From NCBI RefSeq assembly GCF_003101015.1, contig NZ_CP029206.1, positions 434,001-498,000 of the forward strand: a stretch of 64,000 bases of DNA, read 5' to 3'. The notes under the pieces are model-generated. The model was not told the DNA's origin. It saw only the letters and a program-made list of their open reading frames with translations, and did not search any database. Positions 9,724 through 18,699 of the stretch are shown here, piece by piece. The DNA is from Actinobacillus porcitonsillarum (GTDB taxonomy: Bacteria > Pseudomonadota > Gammaproteobacteria > Enterobacterales > Pasteurellaceae). The position numbers and the translations under genes were made by a program. How positions within the stretch are numbered: position 1 is the stretch's first letter; each line of letters opens with the position of its first letter.

Positions 9724-11106
9724 TTATTTACGCCCTAAAATATTTCCTAAGCCACCGAGCCCACCGCCCATCATACCTTTCATTCCACGCATCATTTTCG
9801 CCATTCCGCCTTTACGCATTTTTTTCATCATACGTTGCATTTCATCAAACTGTTTGAGCAGTTTATTAACATCTTGCACTTGCGTACCTGAACCCAATGC
9901 AATACGGCGACGGCGTGAACCTTTGATAATATCTGGGTTTGCACGCTCTTTCAGGGTCATTGAATTGATGATCGCTTCCATTTTGATGAACATTTTATCA
10001 TCGACTTGATTTTTAACGTGATCCGGTAAGTTTTTCGCCCCCGGTAATTTATCAAGCATCGACATCATACCGCCCATTTTTTTCATTTCCACCAGCTGTT
10101 CACGGAAATCATCAAGGGTAAAATCATCGCCTTTCTTGAATTTTGCCGCCATTTTCTCGGCTTTTTCCTGATCGACAGAACGCTGTAAATCTTCAATCAA
10201 CGACAGCACATCGCCCATACCTAAAATGCGTGAAGCGATACGATCAGGGTGAAACGGCTCAAGGGCATCAGTTTTCTCACCAACCCCTAAGAATTTAATC
10301 GGTTTGCCGGTAATTTGACGAATAGATAACGCCGCACCACCACGCGCATCACCATCGACTTTGGTTAAAATCACCCCTGTGAGTGGCAAGGCTTCGTTAA
10401 AGGCTTTGGCAGTATTTGCCGCATCTTGACCCGTCATTGCATCGACAGTAAACAAAGTTTCAATCGGATTTAACACCGAGTGAATTTGCTGGATCTCTTC
10501 CATCATCTCGCCATCAACGTGTAAGCGACCTGCGGTATCGACAATTAACACATCAAAGAAATTGAGTTTGGCGTGTTTCAATGCCGCTTCTGCAATCTCA
10601 ACCGGTTTTTGAGACGTTTCTGTCGGGAAGAAATCAACTTTTAACGCTTCAGCCAACGTTTGAAGCTGTTTAATCGCCGCCGGACGATAAACGTCGGCAG
10701 ACACCACAAGCACTTTTTTCTTATGGCGTTCTTTTAAGAATTTCGCCAATTTACCGACAGATGTGGTTTTACCCGCACCTTGTAAGCCCGCCATTAAAAT
10801 TACCGCCGGCGGTTGTGTGGCAAGGTTCAACCCTTCGTTTGCTTCGCCCATCGCTTTTTCAAGCTCGACTTGCACGATTTTCAGGAACTCTTGCCCCGGT
10901 GTTAAGCTCTTATTAACTTCTTCACCAATGGCACGCTCTTTGACTTTATTGATAAACTCACGCACCACAGGCAGAGCCACATCGGCTTCTAGCAACGCCA
11001 TACGCACTTCACGCAGGGTATCTTTAATATTATCTTCGGTTAAACGCCCTTTCCCCGTAATATTTTTCAGGGTTTTAGACAGTCTGTCGGATAGGTTCTC
11101 AAACAT
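9724..11106 (-). CDS. ffh: Signal recognition particle protein Ffh (SRP54)
   Basis: 460 residues. With 4.5S RNA it recognises signal sequences of nascent inner-membrane proteins and docks with FtsY. The N domain covers residues 1-85, followed by the GTPase (G) domain with GLQGAGKTTSVGKLA (about 105-119), DVYRPAAI, DTAGRLHVD and TKVDGDARGGAA. The methionine-rich M domain lies beyond residue 325, ending in MMRGMKGMMGGGLGG. Transcribed alone in this window, from a promoter that probably uses the TATAAT at 11170-11175. Confidence 0.97.
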   Translation of the reverse strand: MFENLSDRLSKTLKNITGKGRLTEDNIKDTLREVRMALLEADVALPVVREFINKVKERAIGEEVNKSLTPGQEFLKIVQVELEKAMGEANEGLNLATQPPAVILMAGLQGAGKTTSVGKLAKFLKERHKKKVLVVSADVYRPAAIKQLQTLAEALKVDFFPTETSQKPVEIAEAALKHAKLNFFDVLIVDTAGRLHVDGEMMEEIQQIHSVLNPIETLFTVDAMTGQDAANTAKAFNEALPLTGVILTKVDGDARGGAALSIRQITGKPIKFLGVGEKTDALEPFHPDRIASRILGMGDVLSLIEDLQRSVDQEKAEKMAAKFKKGDDFTLDDFREQLVEMKKMGGMMSMLDKLPGAKNLPDHVKNQVDDKMFIKMEAIINSMTLKERANPDIIKGSRRRRIALGSGTQVQDVNKLLKQFDEMQRMMKKMRKGGMAKMMRGMKGMMGGGLGGLGNILGRK

Positions 11107-11169
11107 AATCTTTTCTCTATTTGCAAAATGCTATTTAAATCTGACCGCTTGTAAGCGACAAATGAGGGC

Positions 11170-11175
11170 ATTATA
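11170..11175 (-). promoter_or_regulatory. Probable -10 box of ffh
   Basis: A consensus TATAAT on the minus strand about 65 bases before the ffh start codon, directly after the T-run of an upstream terminator. No good -35 box is visible at the right distance. A GACCGCTTGT uptake core lies between it and the gene. Confidence 0.45.
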
Positions 11176-11176
11176 C

Positions 11177-11204
11177 AAAAAAATCCACCTCTTTGGCGGA
11201 TTTT
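11177..11204 (-). terminator. Second terminator upstream of ffh
   Basis: On the minus strand, AAAATCCGCC and GGTGGATTTT form a 10-bp stem with one mismatch around a 5-base loop, followed by seven Ts. It lies just below the candidate small RNA terminator at 11212-11243 and would stop read-through into ffh. Confidence 0.75.
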
Positions 11205-11211
11205 CAAGAAT

Positions 11212-11285
11212 AAAAAAAGCGACATCACGCAATGTAATGTCGCAAAATTGACGATATTCGAGGAATCATTATTGTAATTTGTTTA
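11212..11285 (-). ncRNA. Candidate small RNA (or leader peptide) between ffh and the tRNAs
   Basis: On the minus strand a strong intrinsic terminator (7-bp GCGACAT / ATGTCGC stem, then seven Ts) ends at 11212. About 18 bases separate a TTCACT (11316-11321) from a TATCAT (11292-11297), a plausible sigma-70 promoter giving a transcript of roughly 74 nt. A CRP-like site (11348-11363) is centred about 70 bases upstream of that start. A tiny reading frame MGKQITIMIPRISSILRHYIA runs through the same segment and stops inside the terminator stem, so a leader peptide is the alternative. Both readings are inference. Confidence 0.45.
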
Positions 11286-11347
11286 CCCATAATGATACTC
11301 TTTTTGTTCTGATAAAGTGAAGCAAAATTTCATTTTTTTCTCAACTT

Positions 11348-11363
11348 TGAGAACTAGATCACA
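11348..11363. promoter_or_regulatory. CRP-like site upstream of the candidate small RNA
   Basis: On the minus strand TGTGATCTAGTTCTCA matches the CRP pattern TGTGA-N6-TCACA with one mismatch. It is almost the same sequence as the site at 31581-31596 in the ascorbate control region. Placement near -70 of the proposed small RNA fits class I activation. Confidence 0.4.
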
Positions 11364-11384
11364 AAATGAAAAATTATTACTAGA

Positions 11385-11415
11385 AAAGCAAAACCCCGAT
11401 GATTTCTCATCGGGG
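11385..11415 (-). terminator. Terminator of the tRNA transcript
   Basis: A perfect 9-bp stem CCCCGATGA / TCATCGGGG with a 4-base loop, followed on the minus strand by a T-rich stretch (TTTTGCTTTT). It begins 10 bases after the 3' end of tRNA-Asn. Confidence 0.9.
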
Positions 11416-11425
11416 CTTCTTAATA

Positions 11426-11501
11426 TGGCTCCTCCTGCGGGACTCGAACCTGCGACATATGGATTAACAGTCCACCGTTCTACCGACTGAACTAAGGAGG
11501 A
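11426..11501 (-). tRNA. tRNA-Asn (GTT)
   Basis: 76 nt including an encoded CCA. The minus strand begins TCCTCCTTAGTTCAGTCGG, pairs TCCTCCT with AGGAGGA in the acceptor stem, has anticodon GTT in the loop CTGTTAA, and carries the GGTTCGAGTCC T-arm. Confidence 0.97.
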
Positions 11502-11506
11502 ATTGA

Positions 11507-11582
11507 TGGTGCCTCGAGGCGGAATCGAACCACCGACACGGGGATTTTCAATCCCCTGCTCTACCGACTGAGCTATCGAGGC
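11507..11582 (-). tRNA. tRNA-Phe (GAA)
   Basis: 76 nt including CCA, five bases upstream of tRNA-Asn on the same transcript. Acceptor stem GCCTCGA, anticodon loop TTGAAAA with GAA, T-arm GGTTCGATTCC. The two tRNAs are clearly co-transcribed. Confidence 0.97.
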
Positions 11583-11707
11583 AACTCGTCGTTTACGGGG
11601 TGCATTATGCAGTTTTTTTTAAATGTCGTCAAACGTTTTTTTCAAAAATTTAAGAAATTCTGTTTGAACGATCTTTTTTTGCGCTAATTGTGTTTTTTAA
11701 CAACAAT

Positions 11708-12802
11708 TTAACGAATGCTTGTGTATTTTTCCCGAGCTTTCGATACTTTTTTCAGATAGTTACGAGCCTGTCCAGATGGATGAGCGGTGGTTAAAATACG
11801 ATAAACCGCATCTGGCGATAAGTCGTTAATACGATCAATCGCTGCATATTTATCATAGTCGAATACTTTTAATACCGCACCCGCACCACTGTTATAAGCA
11901 GAAATCATTGCATAACGTTTTGAAACAGGATCAGTAATTCCATCAAGATACTCATCACGTAAGATGGTTAAATACATTGTTCCGCTATCAATGTTTTGTT
12001 CAGGGTTATATAAATACTCTCTATCCGGCTGTCCACCAAAACCTTTACGTGCAAAAATATCTCGACCGGCTGTACGAGGTACAACTTGCATTAAACCGAT
12101 CGCATTGGCATAACTTACCGCATAAGGGTTAAATGCCGATTCGACTTCCATAATCCCTAAGATTAAACTTGGTTCAATATCATAACGTTTCGCCATTTTG
12201 CGTACCAATGGAAGATATTGTCTTGCACGAACTTCCACGTGTCCTTCCACCATTTTAATTTGCACATAAGTGACAGTACGACCGTTTTTCAAACGGCGTG
12301 TTTGCGCTTTCTGTAATAAATAAGTCGCAAAGTCATTTGCAATGGCTGTATTTGCAACATCACGACCATACTGGTCTCGAACCTGCCCCATCAAGAACGG
12401 GTTTGAACTGATTGGTGTATCGCCCGATGCAAATAGGTCAATCCCTTTCGGGTCTGATCCCATCAATAGCGTATGAATAATTGCGTTACGTAAGCGATTT
12501 TGATCTGCGAGCGTTTCAATGGTAATAGCACCATCTTCAAAAGAAATATGGCTACGTGTATAAAATTGGTCAGTATATTTTACGTAATCTTTACGGCTTG
12601 CCACTAATAGTTCATTACTTCCCCAAATATCATCAATATTATGTGAAAATTGCCCTGTTAAAATATCTAAACCATTGGTATCTTTATAATCTACCGTTTT
12701 TTTAGTCGTACGTTTTTTAGTCGTCTTTTTTGAGCTGCTCCCACAAGAGACTAAAAAAGGGATAATTGCCAATAAAGGCAAATATTTCATATACTTTTTC
12801 AT
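11708..12802 (-). CDS. mltC: Membrane-bound lytic murein transglycosylase C
   Basis: 364 residues, an outer-membrane lipoprotein that cleaves the peptidoglycan glycan chain to give anhydromuropeptides. The lipobox FLVSC puts the lipidated cysteine at residue 20, followed by a Ser/Lys/Thr linker. The SLT domain occupies the C-terminal 170 residues, with the catalytic glutamate in [16 protein letters not shown] and the GLMQV and AYNSGAG motifs. Last gene of the mutY-yggX-mltC operon, an order conserved in gammaproteobacteria; it starts 11 bases after yggX. Confidence 0.96.
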   Translation of the reverse strand: MKKYMKYLPLLAIIPFLVSCGSSSKKTTKKRTTKKTVDYKDTNGLDILTGQFSHNIDDIWGSNELLVASRKDYVKYTDQFYTRSHISFEDGAITIETLADQNRLRNAIIHTLLMGSDPKGIDLFASGDTPISSNPFLMGQVRDQYGRDVANTAIANDFATYLLQKAQTRRLKNGRTVTYVQIKMVEGHVEVRARQYLPLVRKMAKRYDIEPSLILGIMEVESAFNPYAVSYANAIGLMQVVPRTAGRDIFARKGFGGQPDREYLYNPEQNIDSGTMYLTILRDEYLDGITDPVSKRYAMISAYNSGAGAVLKVFDYDKYAAIDRINDLSPDAVYRILTTAHPSGQARNYLKKVSKAREKYTSIR

Positions 12803-12813
12803 TTTATTTACTC

Positions 12814-13083
12814 TTATTCCACCGGTTTATAGCCGTCAATCACAATCTCTTTACCTTCGAATAAGAAATTGACCATTTCTGTTTCTAAAAGTTTACGATG
12901 TTCCGGGTTCATCATATTCAATTTTTTTTCATTGACTAACATCGTCTGTTTTTTGATCCACTCGCTCCACGCTTGTTTACTGATGCTATCAAAAATACGT
13001 TTACCTAATTCGCCTGGGTAAAGTTGAAAATCTAAACCATCAGCCTCTTTTTTTAAATATTCACAAAATACAGTACGAGCCAT
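12814..13083 (-). CDS. yggX: YggX, probable Fe(II)-trafficking protein
   Basis: 89 residues, the usual size. [20 protein letters not shown] with the conserved cysteine at residue 7, then [18 protein letters not shown] and the C-terminal [11 protein letters not shown] block. The family protects iron-sulfur enzymes against oxidation and is linked to iron handling in the cytoplasm. Middle gene of mutY-yggX-mltC, 13 bases after mutY. Adjacency to the iron-sulfur enzyme MutY is conserved in many genomes. Confidence 0.95.
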   Translation of the reverse strand: MARTVFCEYLKKEADGLDFQLYPGELGKRIFDSISKQAWSEWIKKQTMLVNEKKLNMMNPEHRKLLETEMVNFLFEGKEIVIDGYKPVE

Positions 13084-13096
13084 TTTCTAATCCTTT

Positions 13097-14233
13097 TTAT
13101 TCTCGATAAGTGAGAGATAATTCATCTAAAATCCGCTTCACGGGTGTTGCCAACCCAATTTCATTCGGCGATGTGAGATCATACCAATAATTCGCCTTTG
13201 AAGATACAGACGGACGATAATTTCCACTATTTTCCGCCACTTTAAGCGGTAAAGTTTCGTCAATTTTTTGCAAATCCAACTCTACTAAAATCGGGGTGAT
13301 ATCTAGATGAAAATGACTAAAAGTATGACGAAAAGCGGTTAATTGCTGTGAAATTTGCAAATTCTGTGAAAAAACAAACCGCTTAAGTGTGTCAAAATCC
13401 TCAAATTGAGGAAAGACATACAAGCCACCCCACAATCCTTTTGCTTCCCGTTTTTCTAATAAAATGTCCGTTCCACGTTTTAAAATCAAGAAATAGCTTT
13501 GCTTTTCCGGTAACGCCTTTTTCGGTTTTTTGGCAGGAAAATCAGCCCAAGCTTGTTGAGCATTTGCCTGACAGCTTTTTTCTAAAGGACAAAGAGAACA
13601 TTTTGGTTTAGAACGAGTGCAAATCATCGCCCCTAAATCCATCATTGCCTGATTAAAATCAGCAACTTGCGAAGTGGGCGTAACCGCCTCCGTCAATGCC
13701 CACAATCTCTTTTCAACCGGCTTTTCGCCCGCCCAACCTTCCACCGCAAAATAACGAGAAAGCACTCGTTTAACATTCCCGTCTAAAATCGGATGGGGCG
13801 CATTCAGCACCGAAGATAAAATCGCCCCAGCGGTGCTTCTCCCCACGCCGGAAAGCGCCAAAACATCAGCAAAATCGGTTGGAAATTCGCCCCCAAACTC
13901 ATCTCGAATTTGCTGCGCCGCCTTGTGTAAATTTCTGGCACGAGCGTAATAACCAAGCCCCGTCCACAAATGCAACACCTCATCAATAGAGGCATTAGCC
14001 AAATCAACTACAGTAGGAAAGCGTTGCATAAATCGCTCAAAATAGGGAATGACCGTGACTACTTGGGTTTGTTGTAACATCACTTCCGATAACCACACGC
14101 CGTATAAACTCTTATTTTGCTGCCAAGGCAGATGTTTACGCCCATATTGTTGATACCATGCCAATACTCTTTTCACAAAAGGGGCTTCAACGGAAGATTG
14201 CGCCAAAGGAAATTCGTTTTTTTCTTTTTTCAT
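13097..14233 (-). CDS. mutY: Adenine DNA glycosylase MutY
   Basis: 378 residues. It removes adenine mispaired with 8-oxoguanine. Visible: catalytic E50 in [11 protein letters not shown], the helix-hairpin-helix [12 protein letters not shown] (127-138), catalytic D151 in [10 protein letters not shown], and the iron-sulfur ligands C205, C212, C215 and C221 with C-x6-C-x2-C-x5-C spacing. The C-terminal NUDIX-like domain (about 240-370) recognises 8-oxoG. Usual LPGVG reads LSGVG here, a mild change. First gene of mutY-yggX-mltC; the upstream gene is divergent. Confidence 0.97.
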   Translation of the reverse strand: MKKEKNEFPLAQSSVEAPFVKRVLAWYQQYGRKHLPWQQNKSLYGVWLSEVMLQQTQVVTVIPYFERFMQRFPTVVDLANASIDEVLHLWTGLGYYARARNLHKAAQQIRDEFGGEFPTDFADVLALSGVGRSTAGAILSSVLNAPHPILDGNVKRVLSRYFAVEGWAGEKPVEKRLWALTEAVTPTSQVADFNQAMMDLGAMICTRSKPKCSLCPLEKSCQANAQQAWADFPAKKPKKALPEKQSYFLILKRGTDILLEKREAKGLWGGLYVFPQFEDFDTLKRFVFSQNLQISQQLTAFRHTFSHFHLDITPILVELDLQKIDETLPLKVAENSGNYRPSVSSKANYWYDLTSPNEIGLATPVKRILDELSLTYRE

Positions 14234-14277
14234 TGAGATACATTAAAATTCACATTAAAAACAAATAGTAACCCAAG

Positions 14278-14334
14278 CGGTCAAATTTAGCGAAAACTTT
14301 GCAAAAATTTAAAAAATACGACCGCTTATCTAAG
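14278..14334. repeat. Paired uptake-signal cores between mutY and the VOC gene
   Basis: AAGCGGTC at the left and GACCGCTT at the right form an inverted pair separated by AT-rich DNA containing TTTGCAAAAATTT. Since the two flanking genes are divergent, this pair is probably not a terminator and may simply be an uptake element. Confidence 0.6.
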
Positions 14335-14342
14335 GACAAATT

Positions 14343-14738
14343 ATGACACCTATTCTCGGTTTTCATCATATTGCGTTAATCGTATCAGACTACGAGAAAT
14401 CCAAGCATTTCTATACGCAAATTCTCGGTGGGGATATTCTTGCCGAAACCTATCGTGCAGAGCGTCAAAGCTACAAACTGGATTTACGCTTTGCAGATGG
14501 CTCCCAAATTGAATTATTTAGCTTTCCTAACCCACCTCAACGCATAAATTCCCCTGAAGCGTGTGGGTTACGTCATCTTGCTTTCCGTGTTCCAAATATG
14601 GAACATGCTGTCCAATATTTAGCAACATATGGTATTGAAGCCGAGCCTATCCGAATAGATGAATTGACAGGAAAGAAATTTACCTTCTTCCGTGATCCCG
14701 ATGATCTTCCATTGGAATTTTATGAGGTAAACGAATGA
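14343..14738 (+). CDS. VOC-family (glyoxalase-like) protein, YaeR type
   Basis: 131 residues, a single vicinal-oxygen-chelate domain of two beta-alpha-beta-beta-beta modules: [20 protein letters not shown] at the start and [17 protein letters not shown] in the second half, ending [11 protein letters not shown]. Metal ligands are probably the histidines near residues 8-9 and 79 and the glutamates near 56 and 127. E. coli YaeR is similar in length; its substrate is unknown. It overlaps sfsA by four bases, so the two are translationally coupled. Confidence 0.85.
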   Translation: MTPILGFHHIALIVSDYEKSKHFYTQILGGDILAETYRAERQSYKLDLRFADGSQIELFSFPNPPQRINSPEACGLRHLAFRVPNMEHAVQYLATYGIEAEPIRIDELTGKKFTFFRDPDDLPLEFYEVNE

Positions 14739-15448
14739 TCTTCCCTCCACTTTCTTCTGGGATTTTGATCCAACGTTACAAACGTTTTTTAGCCGATGTT
14801 CAACTTCCTAGCGGCGAAAAAATTACCATTCATTGCCCAAACACAGGGGCAATGACAGGCTGTGCCAATGTCGGCGATACCGTTTGGTTCTCAACTTCAG
14901 ATAATCCTAAACGAAAATATGCTTACACGTGGGAACTTACTCAAACCCAAATGGGAGATTTTATTTGTGTTAATACGCAACGAGCCAATCAACTCGTGGC
15001 AGAAGCATTAAGTCATAAATGGATCCGTGAATTGGCAGATTACGATAATATTTTACCGGAGCAAAAATATGGCGAGGAAAAAAGTCGGATTGATTTTTTA
15101 CTGAAACAGCAAGGATTGGCTGATTGCTTTGTGGAAGTGAAATCAACCACGTTGCTTACAGAAAGTGGAGTAGGAATGTTTCCCGATGCAAAAACCGAGC
15201 GAGGACAAAAACATCTCAGAGAATTGATTACCATTGCCCAGCAGGGACAACAAGCGGTCATTTTCTTTGCAGTTTTACATACCGGTATCAAACAATTTGA
15301 AGTGGCAAAACAGATTGACCCTAAATATGCTGAACTCTTGAGCCAGGCTCGCCAAAATGGCGTGTTAGCTTTAAGTTATAAAGCGACCATTGAATTAGCA
15401 CAAGGCATACCCGTGGCAATGAATTTGCAAAATTCTATAAAAATCTGA
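14735..15448 (+). CDS. sfsA: SfsA, sugar fermentation stimulation protein
   Basis: 237 residues, normal length. N-terminal OB-like part ([25 protein letters not shown]) followed by a nuclease-like domain with EVKSTTLL and [17 protein letters not shown]. coli SfsA was found as a factor that raises maltose gene expression and binds DNA; the fold suggests nucleic-acid binding or cleavage. It overlaps the upstream VOC gene by ATGA. The coding sequence contains an ACAAGCGGTC uptake core near 15250. Confidence 0.93.
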   Translation: MIFPPLSSGILIQRYKRFLADVQLPSGEKITIHCPNTGAMTGCANVGDTVWFSTSDNPKRKYAYTWELTQTQMGDFICVNTQRANQLVAEALSHKWIRELADYDNILPEQKYGEEKSRIDFLLKQQGLADCFVEVKSTTLLTESGVGMFPDAKTERGQKHLRELITIAQQGQQAVIFFAVLHTGIKQFEVAKQIDPKYAELLSQARQNGVLALSYKATIELAQGIPVAMNLQNSIKI

Positions 15449-15518
15449 CCGCTTGGGCTTGAAAAGAATAACGCGCTCCCCAATTTAATAGAAAATTTTC
15501 CCTAAAAAAGGTTTAAAA

Positions 15519-16040
15519 ATGACAACAATCGTATGTGTTCGCAAAGATGGCAAAGTCGCTATCGGCGGTGACGGACAAGCAACTTTAGGTAATTGCGTAG
15601 AAAAAGGTACGGTGCGTAAAGTTCGCCGTTTATATAAAGATAAAGTGGTAACAGGCTTTGCAGGCTCAACGGCTGATGCCTTTATTTTGCGTGATCTGTT
15701 TGAGAAAAAACTTGAGTTACATCAAGGGCATTTAGTCAAATCTGCGGTTGAACTTGCAAAAGAATGGCGTACCGAGCGTTCACTTCGCAAATTAGAAGCG
15801 ATGATGATCGTTGCAAACGAAAGTGAGTTTTTGCTGGTTTCAGGTAGCGGCGATGTAATTGAGCCTGAATTTGATGTATTAGCTATCGGTTCGGGTGGTA
15901 ACTATGCAAAAGCGGCGGCTCTTGCTCTATTAAGAACGGAAAATAATCTTTCTGCTAAAGAAATCGTGGCAGAAGCGTTAAAAATTGCTGGGGATATTGA
16001 TATTTACAGCAACCATAATCACGTGATTGAAGAGGTTTAA
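15519..16040 (+). CDS. hslV: ATP-dependent protease subunit HslV
   Basis: 173 residues. The peptidase half of the HslUV (ClpYQ) protease: twelve subunits form a proteasome-like double ring. After removal of the initiator Met, Thr2 of [19 protein letters not shown] becomes the catalytic nucleophile. The [25 protein letters not shown] stretch is split here around G and S family positions as expected. Normally hslU follows closely; here a 590-base transposase element separates them. Confidence 0.97.
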   Translation: MTTIVCVRKDGKVAIGGDGQATLGNCVEKGTVRKVRRLYKDKVVTGFAGSTADAFILRDLFEKKLELHQGHLVKSAVELAKEWRTERSLRKLEAMMIVANESEFLLVSGSGDVIEPEFDVLAIGSGGNYAKAAALALLRTENNLSAKEIVAEALKIAGDIDIYSNHNHVIEEV

Positions 16041-16052
16041 CACTGACCACTG

Positions 16053-16614
16053 CCTAGGGCTACTCGCCCTAGGTTAGGCATAAATTAGCTCCTACGGAGC
16101 TATATGGAAAACTAAATGAGTTACACCAAACTTCTCTATCATATTATTTTTCGCACCAAATATAGTGAACCCAGTATTTGTTTTGAAAATGAAGAACATT
16201 TATATCGCTGTATTTGGCATTTTGTAAATGAGAAAAAATGTGTACTTCATCGTGTAAATGGTATGCCTGATCATATACATTTATTAGTTGAATTGCCTGC
16301 AACTTATGCAGTTTCTGTCTTTGTGAGAGAATTAAAAAATACAACGCATAAATTCATTGATGATCACAAACAACTATTTCCCACTTTTTATGCTTGGTCG
16401 GTTGGTTACTGTGCATTAACTTACAGTAATAATGAAAAACAGAAAATTATTGAATATATTAAAAACCAGAAAATTCATCATCAAACCATCAATTTTGAAG
16501 ATGAAATAAAACAGCTTTTACAACAAGCTCAAATAGAGCATTCTCCTGAATACTTTAATTTATAAAGCTCCGAAGGAGCTTATTTATACTTAACCTAGGG
16601 CGTGCAGCCCTAGG
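16053..16614 (+). mobile_element. REP-associated IS200/IS605-like element between hslV and hslU
   Basis: The element has mirror-image ends. On the left are two hairpins: CCTAGGGC-5-GCCCTAGG (16053-16073) and TAGCTCC-3-GGAGCTA (16086-16102). On the right are AAGCTCC-3-GGAGCTT (16565-16581) and CCTAGGGC-5-GCCCTAGG (16594-16614). Between them lies one intact HUH transposase gene. This is the layout of a RAYT gene flanked by its own REP palindromes. It leaves hslV intact and keeps the hslU ribosome binding site (AAGGAC). Confidence 0.88.
16116..16565 (+). CDS. HUH (Y1) transposase, RAYT / IS200 type
   Basis: 149 residues. Single-domain tyrosine transposase: metal-binding HUH pair H53 and H55 in MPDHIHLLVEL and a likely catalytic Tyr114 in IIEYIKNQKIHHQ. 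The reading frame is intact with no frameshift. Enzymes of this family cut and join single-stranded DNA at hairpin-flanked sites. It lies between mirror-image palindromes in the hslV-hslU gap, same direction as the operon, and would be transcribed with it. Whether it still moves or is domesticated cannot be told from one copy. Confidence 0.9.
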   Translation: MSYTKLLYHIIFRTKYSEPSICFENEEHLYRCIWHFVNEKKCVLHRVNGMPDHIHLLVELPATYAVSVFVRELKNTTHKFIDDHKQLFPTFYAWSVGYCALTYSNNEKQKIIEYIKNQKIHHQTINFEDEIKQLLQQAQIEHSPEYFNL

Positions 16615-16631
16615 CACAATAAGGACTAACT

Positions 16632-17954
16632 ATGTCAATGACCCCTCGTGAAATTGTGTCTGAATTAGACGCACATATTATCGGACAAAATGAAGCTAAA
16701 CGTGCGGTGGCGATTGCTTTGCGTAACCGCTGGCGTCGTATGCAGTTGCCTGAAGAACTGCGTCAAGAAGTTACCCCGAAAAATATCCTGATGATCGGCC
16801 CAACGGGTGTGGGTAAAACTGAAATTGCTCGCCGTTTGGCAAAACTTGCCAATGCACCTTTTATCAAAGTGGAAGCAACTAAATTTACCGAAGTCGGCTA
16901 TGTGGGTAAAGAAGTGGACTCGATTATTCGTGATCTTGCTGATGTTTCAATGAAATTGGTTCGCCAACAAGCGGTCGAAAAAAATCGTATGCGTGCACAA
17001 GATGCGGCGGAAGATCGCATTTTAGATGTGTTGTTACCGCCTGCGAAAGATCAGTGGGGTAACATACAAGAGAGCGATAACACTTCTACTCGCCAAATCT
17101 TCCGCAAAAAATTGCGTGAAGGTCAGCTTGATGACAAAGAGATTGAAATTGATGTCGCAGCACAAGTAAGTGTTGAGATTATGACCCCACCAGGTATGGA
17201 AGAGATGACTTCACAACTGCAATCTCTCTTTGAAGGCATGTCGCCAAACAAAACCAAAAAACGCAAAATGAAAATCAAAGATGCGTTAAAAGTGATGGTG
17301 GACGAAGAAGCGGCGAAGTTGGTAAATCCTGAAGAGTTGAAACAGCAAGCGATTGAAGCGGTTGAACAGCACGGTATCGTCTTTATTGATGAGATTGATA
17401 AAATCTGTAAAAAAGGCGAACACAGCGGCGGCGATGTAAGCCGTGAAGGCGTACAACGTGATTTACTACCGATTATCGAAGGTTCGACAGTCAATACCAA
17501 ACACGGTATGGTAAAAACCGATCACATTCTCTTTATCTGTTCTGGTGCGTTCCAAGTGGCTCGTCCGTCTGATTTACTGCCAGAATTACAAGGTCGTTTG
17601 CCAATTCGTGTAGAGCTTAAATCGCTTAATAAAGAAGATTTTGAGCGTATTTTAACCGAGCCGAATGCGTCTTTAACCTTACAATACCGTGAGTTAATGA
17701 AAACCGAAGGCGTGGATATTGAGTTTACCAAAGACGGTATCAGCCGTATCGCCGAATCTGCATTCCGTGTAAACGAAAAAACCGAAAATATCGGTGCAAG
17801 ACGTTTGCACACCGTGTTAGAACGCTTAATGGACGGTATTTCCTTTGATGCCAGCGAACGTTCAGGCGAGAAAATCGTGATTGACGAGAAGTATGTATCT
17901 GATGCGTTGAATGATGTGGTTGAGAATGAAGATTTGAGTAGATTTATTCTTTAA
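16632..17954 (+). CDS. hslU: ATP-dependent protease ATPase subunit HslU
   Basis: 440 residues. AAA+ unfoldase that feeds substrates to HslV. Walker [10 protein letters not shown] (56-64, K62), the intermediate (I) domain around residues 110-230, Walker B with [10 protein letters not shown] near residue 250, sensor regions and the C-terminal ...EDLSRFIL tail that inserts into HslV. The tail is intact, so the complex should assemble although the gene is now 590 bases from hslV. Confidence 0.97.
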   Translation: MSMTPREIVSELDAHIIGQNEAKRAVAIALRNRWRRMQLPEELRQEVTPKNILMIGPTGVGKTEIARRLAKLANAPFIKVEATKFTEVGYVGKEVDSIIRDLADVSMKLVRQQAVEKNRMRAQDAAEDRILDVLLPPAKDQWGNIQESDNTSTRQIFRKKLREGQLDDKEIEIDVAAQVSVEIMTPPGMEEMTSQLQSLFEGMSPNKTKKRKMKIKDALKVMVDEEAAKLVNPEELKQQAIEAVEQHGIVFIDEIDKICKKGEHSGGDVSREGVQRDLLPIIEGSTVNTKHGMVKTDHILFICSGAFQVARPSDLLPELQGRLPIRVELKSLNKEDFERILTEPNASLTLQYRELMKTEGVDIEFTKDGISRIAESAFRVNEKTENIGARRLHTVLERLMDGISFDASERSGEKIVIDEKYVSDALNDVVENEDLSRFIL

Positions 17955-17965
17955 TTAAATGAAAG

Positions 17966-18006
17966 CGGTCATATTTTGCAAAGATTTTGCGGAATATGAT
18001 CGTTTT
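17966..18006 (+). terminator. Probable terminator of hslU
   Basis: CGGTCATATT (17966-17975) pairs with AATATGATCG (17993-18002) allowing one G-T wobble, followed by TTTTC. The left arm starts inside an AGCGGTCA uptake-like core and the loop contains TTTGCAAAGATTTTG. The next gene starts 23 bases later, so read-through is possible. Confidence 0.6.
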
Positions 18007-18028
18007 CATATCACGGGAAAGAATAAAT

Positions 18029-18589
18029 ATGATCTTGTTACAATTTATCTTACAAGTACTATTTAATTTCTGCCTTATTGCTATAACCCCGATTATTTAT
18101 TTCTGTATAACTGAAGAACATAAATACTGGCTTATACCTTTATTTACCTTCTTGATAATTATTGTCTCTAGGTTGTTGAAGTTATTTTTCCTACTTAGAA
18201 AAGATAGTTATAAGAAAGCAAAAGGGATACTCAAATTTATTGAGTTTATAGGATATTGGCTAAATAGATTAATTCCATCGTTAATATTACTACAAGCTTT
18301 TTCTTTATGGATGAACATCCATTTAAAACAAGAAAGCACTGATAAACTTGCTATTTTCTTCGATAAACTTATTGTATATGTAAAAACTATTCTGAATGAA
18401 GCAATATGTAATTGTAATGGTTTAGATAAAGGGTTAGATATTATAGGAATATCCATATTCTTTATAATTCTTTTTCTCCCATTATATTCCATATATAAAA
18501 CATCAAATAAACTATTTGATAAATCTTATGATGTTTTTAAGTATTATAAGTATCTTTATGAATTCAAAAGTGATAGAAATAACTATTAG
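18029..18589 (+). CDS. Unknown integral membrane protein
   Basis: 186 residues from the ATG at 18029, chosen because GGGAAAG precedes it; an upstream TTG start is less likely and would run into the hslU terminator. I do not recognise the family. Four hydrophobic stretches are visible: about residues 3-28, 32-53, 74-95 (NRLIPSLILLQAFSLWMN) and 139-157 (IIGISIFFIILFLPLYSIY). A basic, tyrosine-rich C-terminal tail follows. It is AT-rich with many ATA codons, unlike hslU beside it, which suggests transfer. The surrounding genes give no clue to function. Confidence 0.6.
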   Translation: MILLQFILQVLFNFCLIAITPIIYFCITEEHKYWLIPLFTFLIIIVSRLLKLFFLLRKDSYKKAKGILKFIEFIGYWLNRLIPSLILLQAFSLWMNIHLKQESTDKLAIFFDKLIVYVKTILNEAICNCNGLDKGLDIIGISIFFIILFLPLYSIYKTSNKLFDKSYDVFKYYKYLYEFKSDRNNY

Positions 18590-18638
18590 AATACTTCGAT
18601 TGCACTCGCAGCAGACGAGCACTATCACTCAATAAACC

Positions 18639-18690
18639 ACAAGCGGCCAAATCTGCAAAAAACCTTGCAAACTCAACCGCTTGTCTGTTT
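18639..18690. terminator. Bidirectional USS terminator after the acyl-CoA ligase gene
   Basis: ACAAGCGG (18639-18646) and CCGCTTGT (18677-18684) form inverted arms around an AT-rich loop with TTGCAAA, followed by TCTGTTTTT. It lies between two convergent genes. Both arms are uptake-signal cores, a common dual use in this family. Confidence 0.65.
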
Positions 18691-18699
18691 TTATGAAGA

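Noticed and set aside
17123..17500. Minus-strand frame opposite hslU
   Set aside because: It is fully inside a conserved gene with correct motifs, has no ribosome binding site and a composition typical of antisense shadows.
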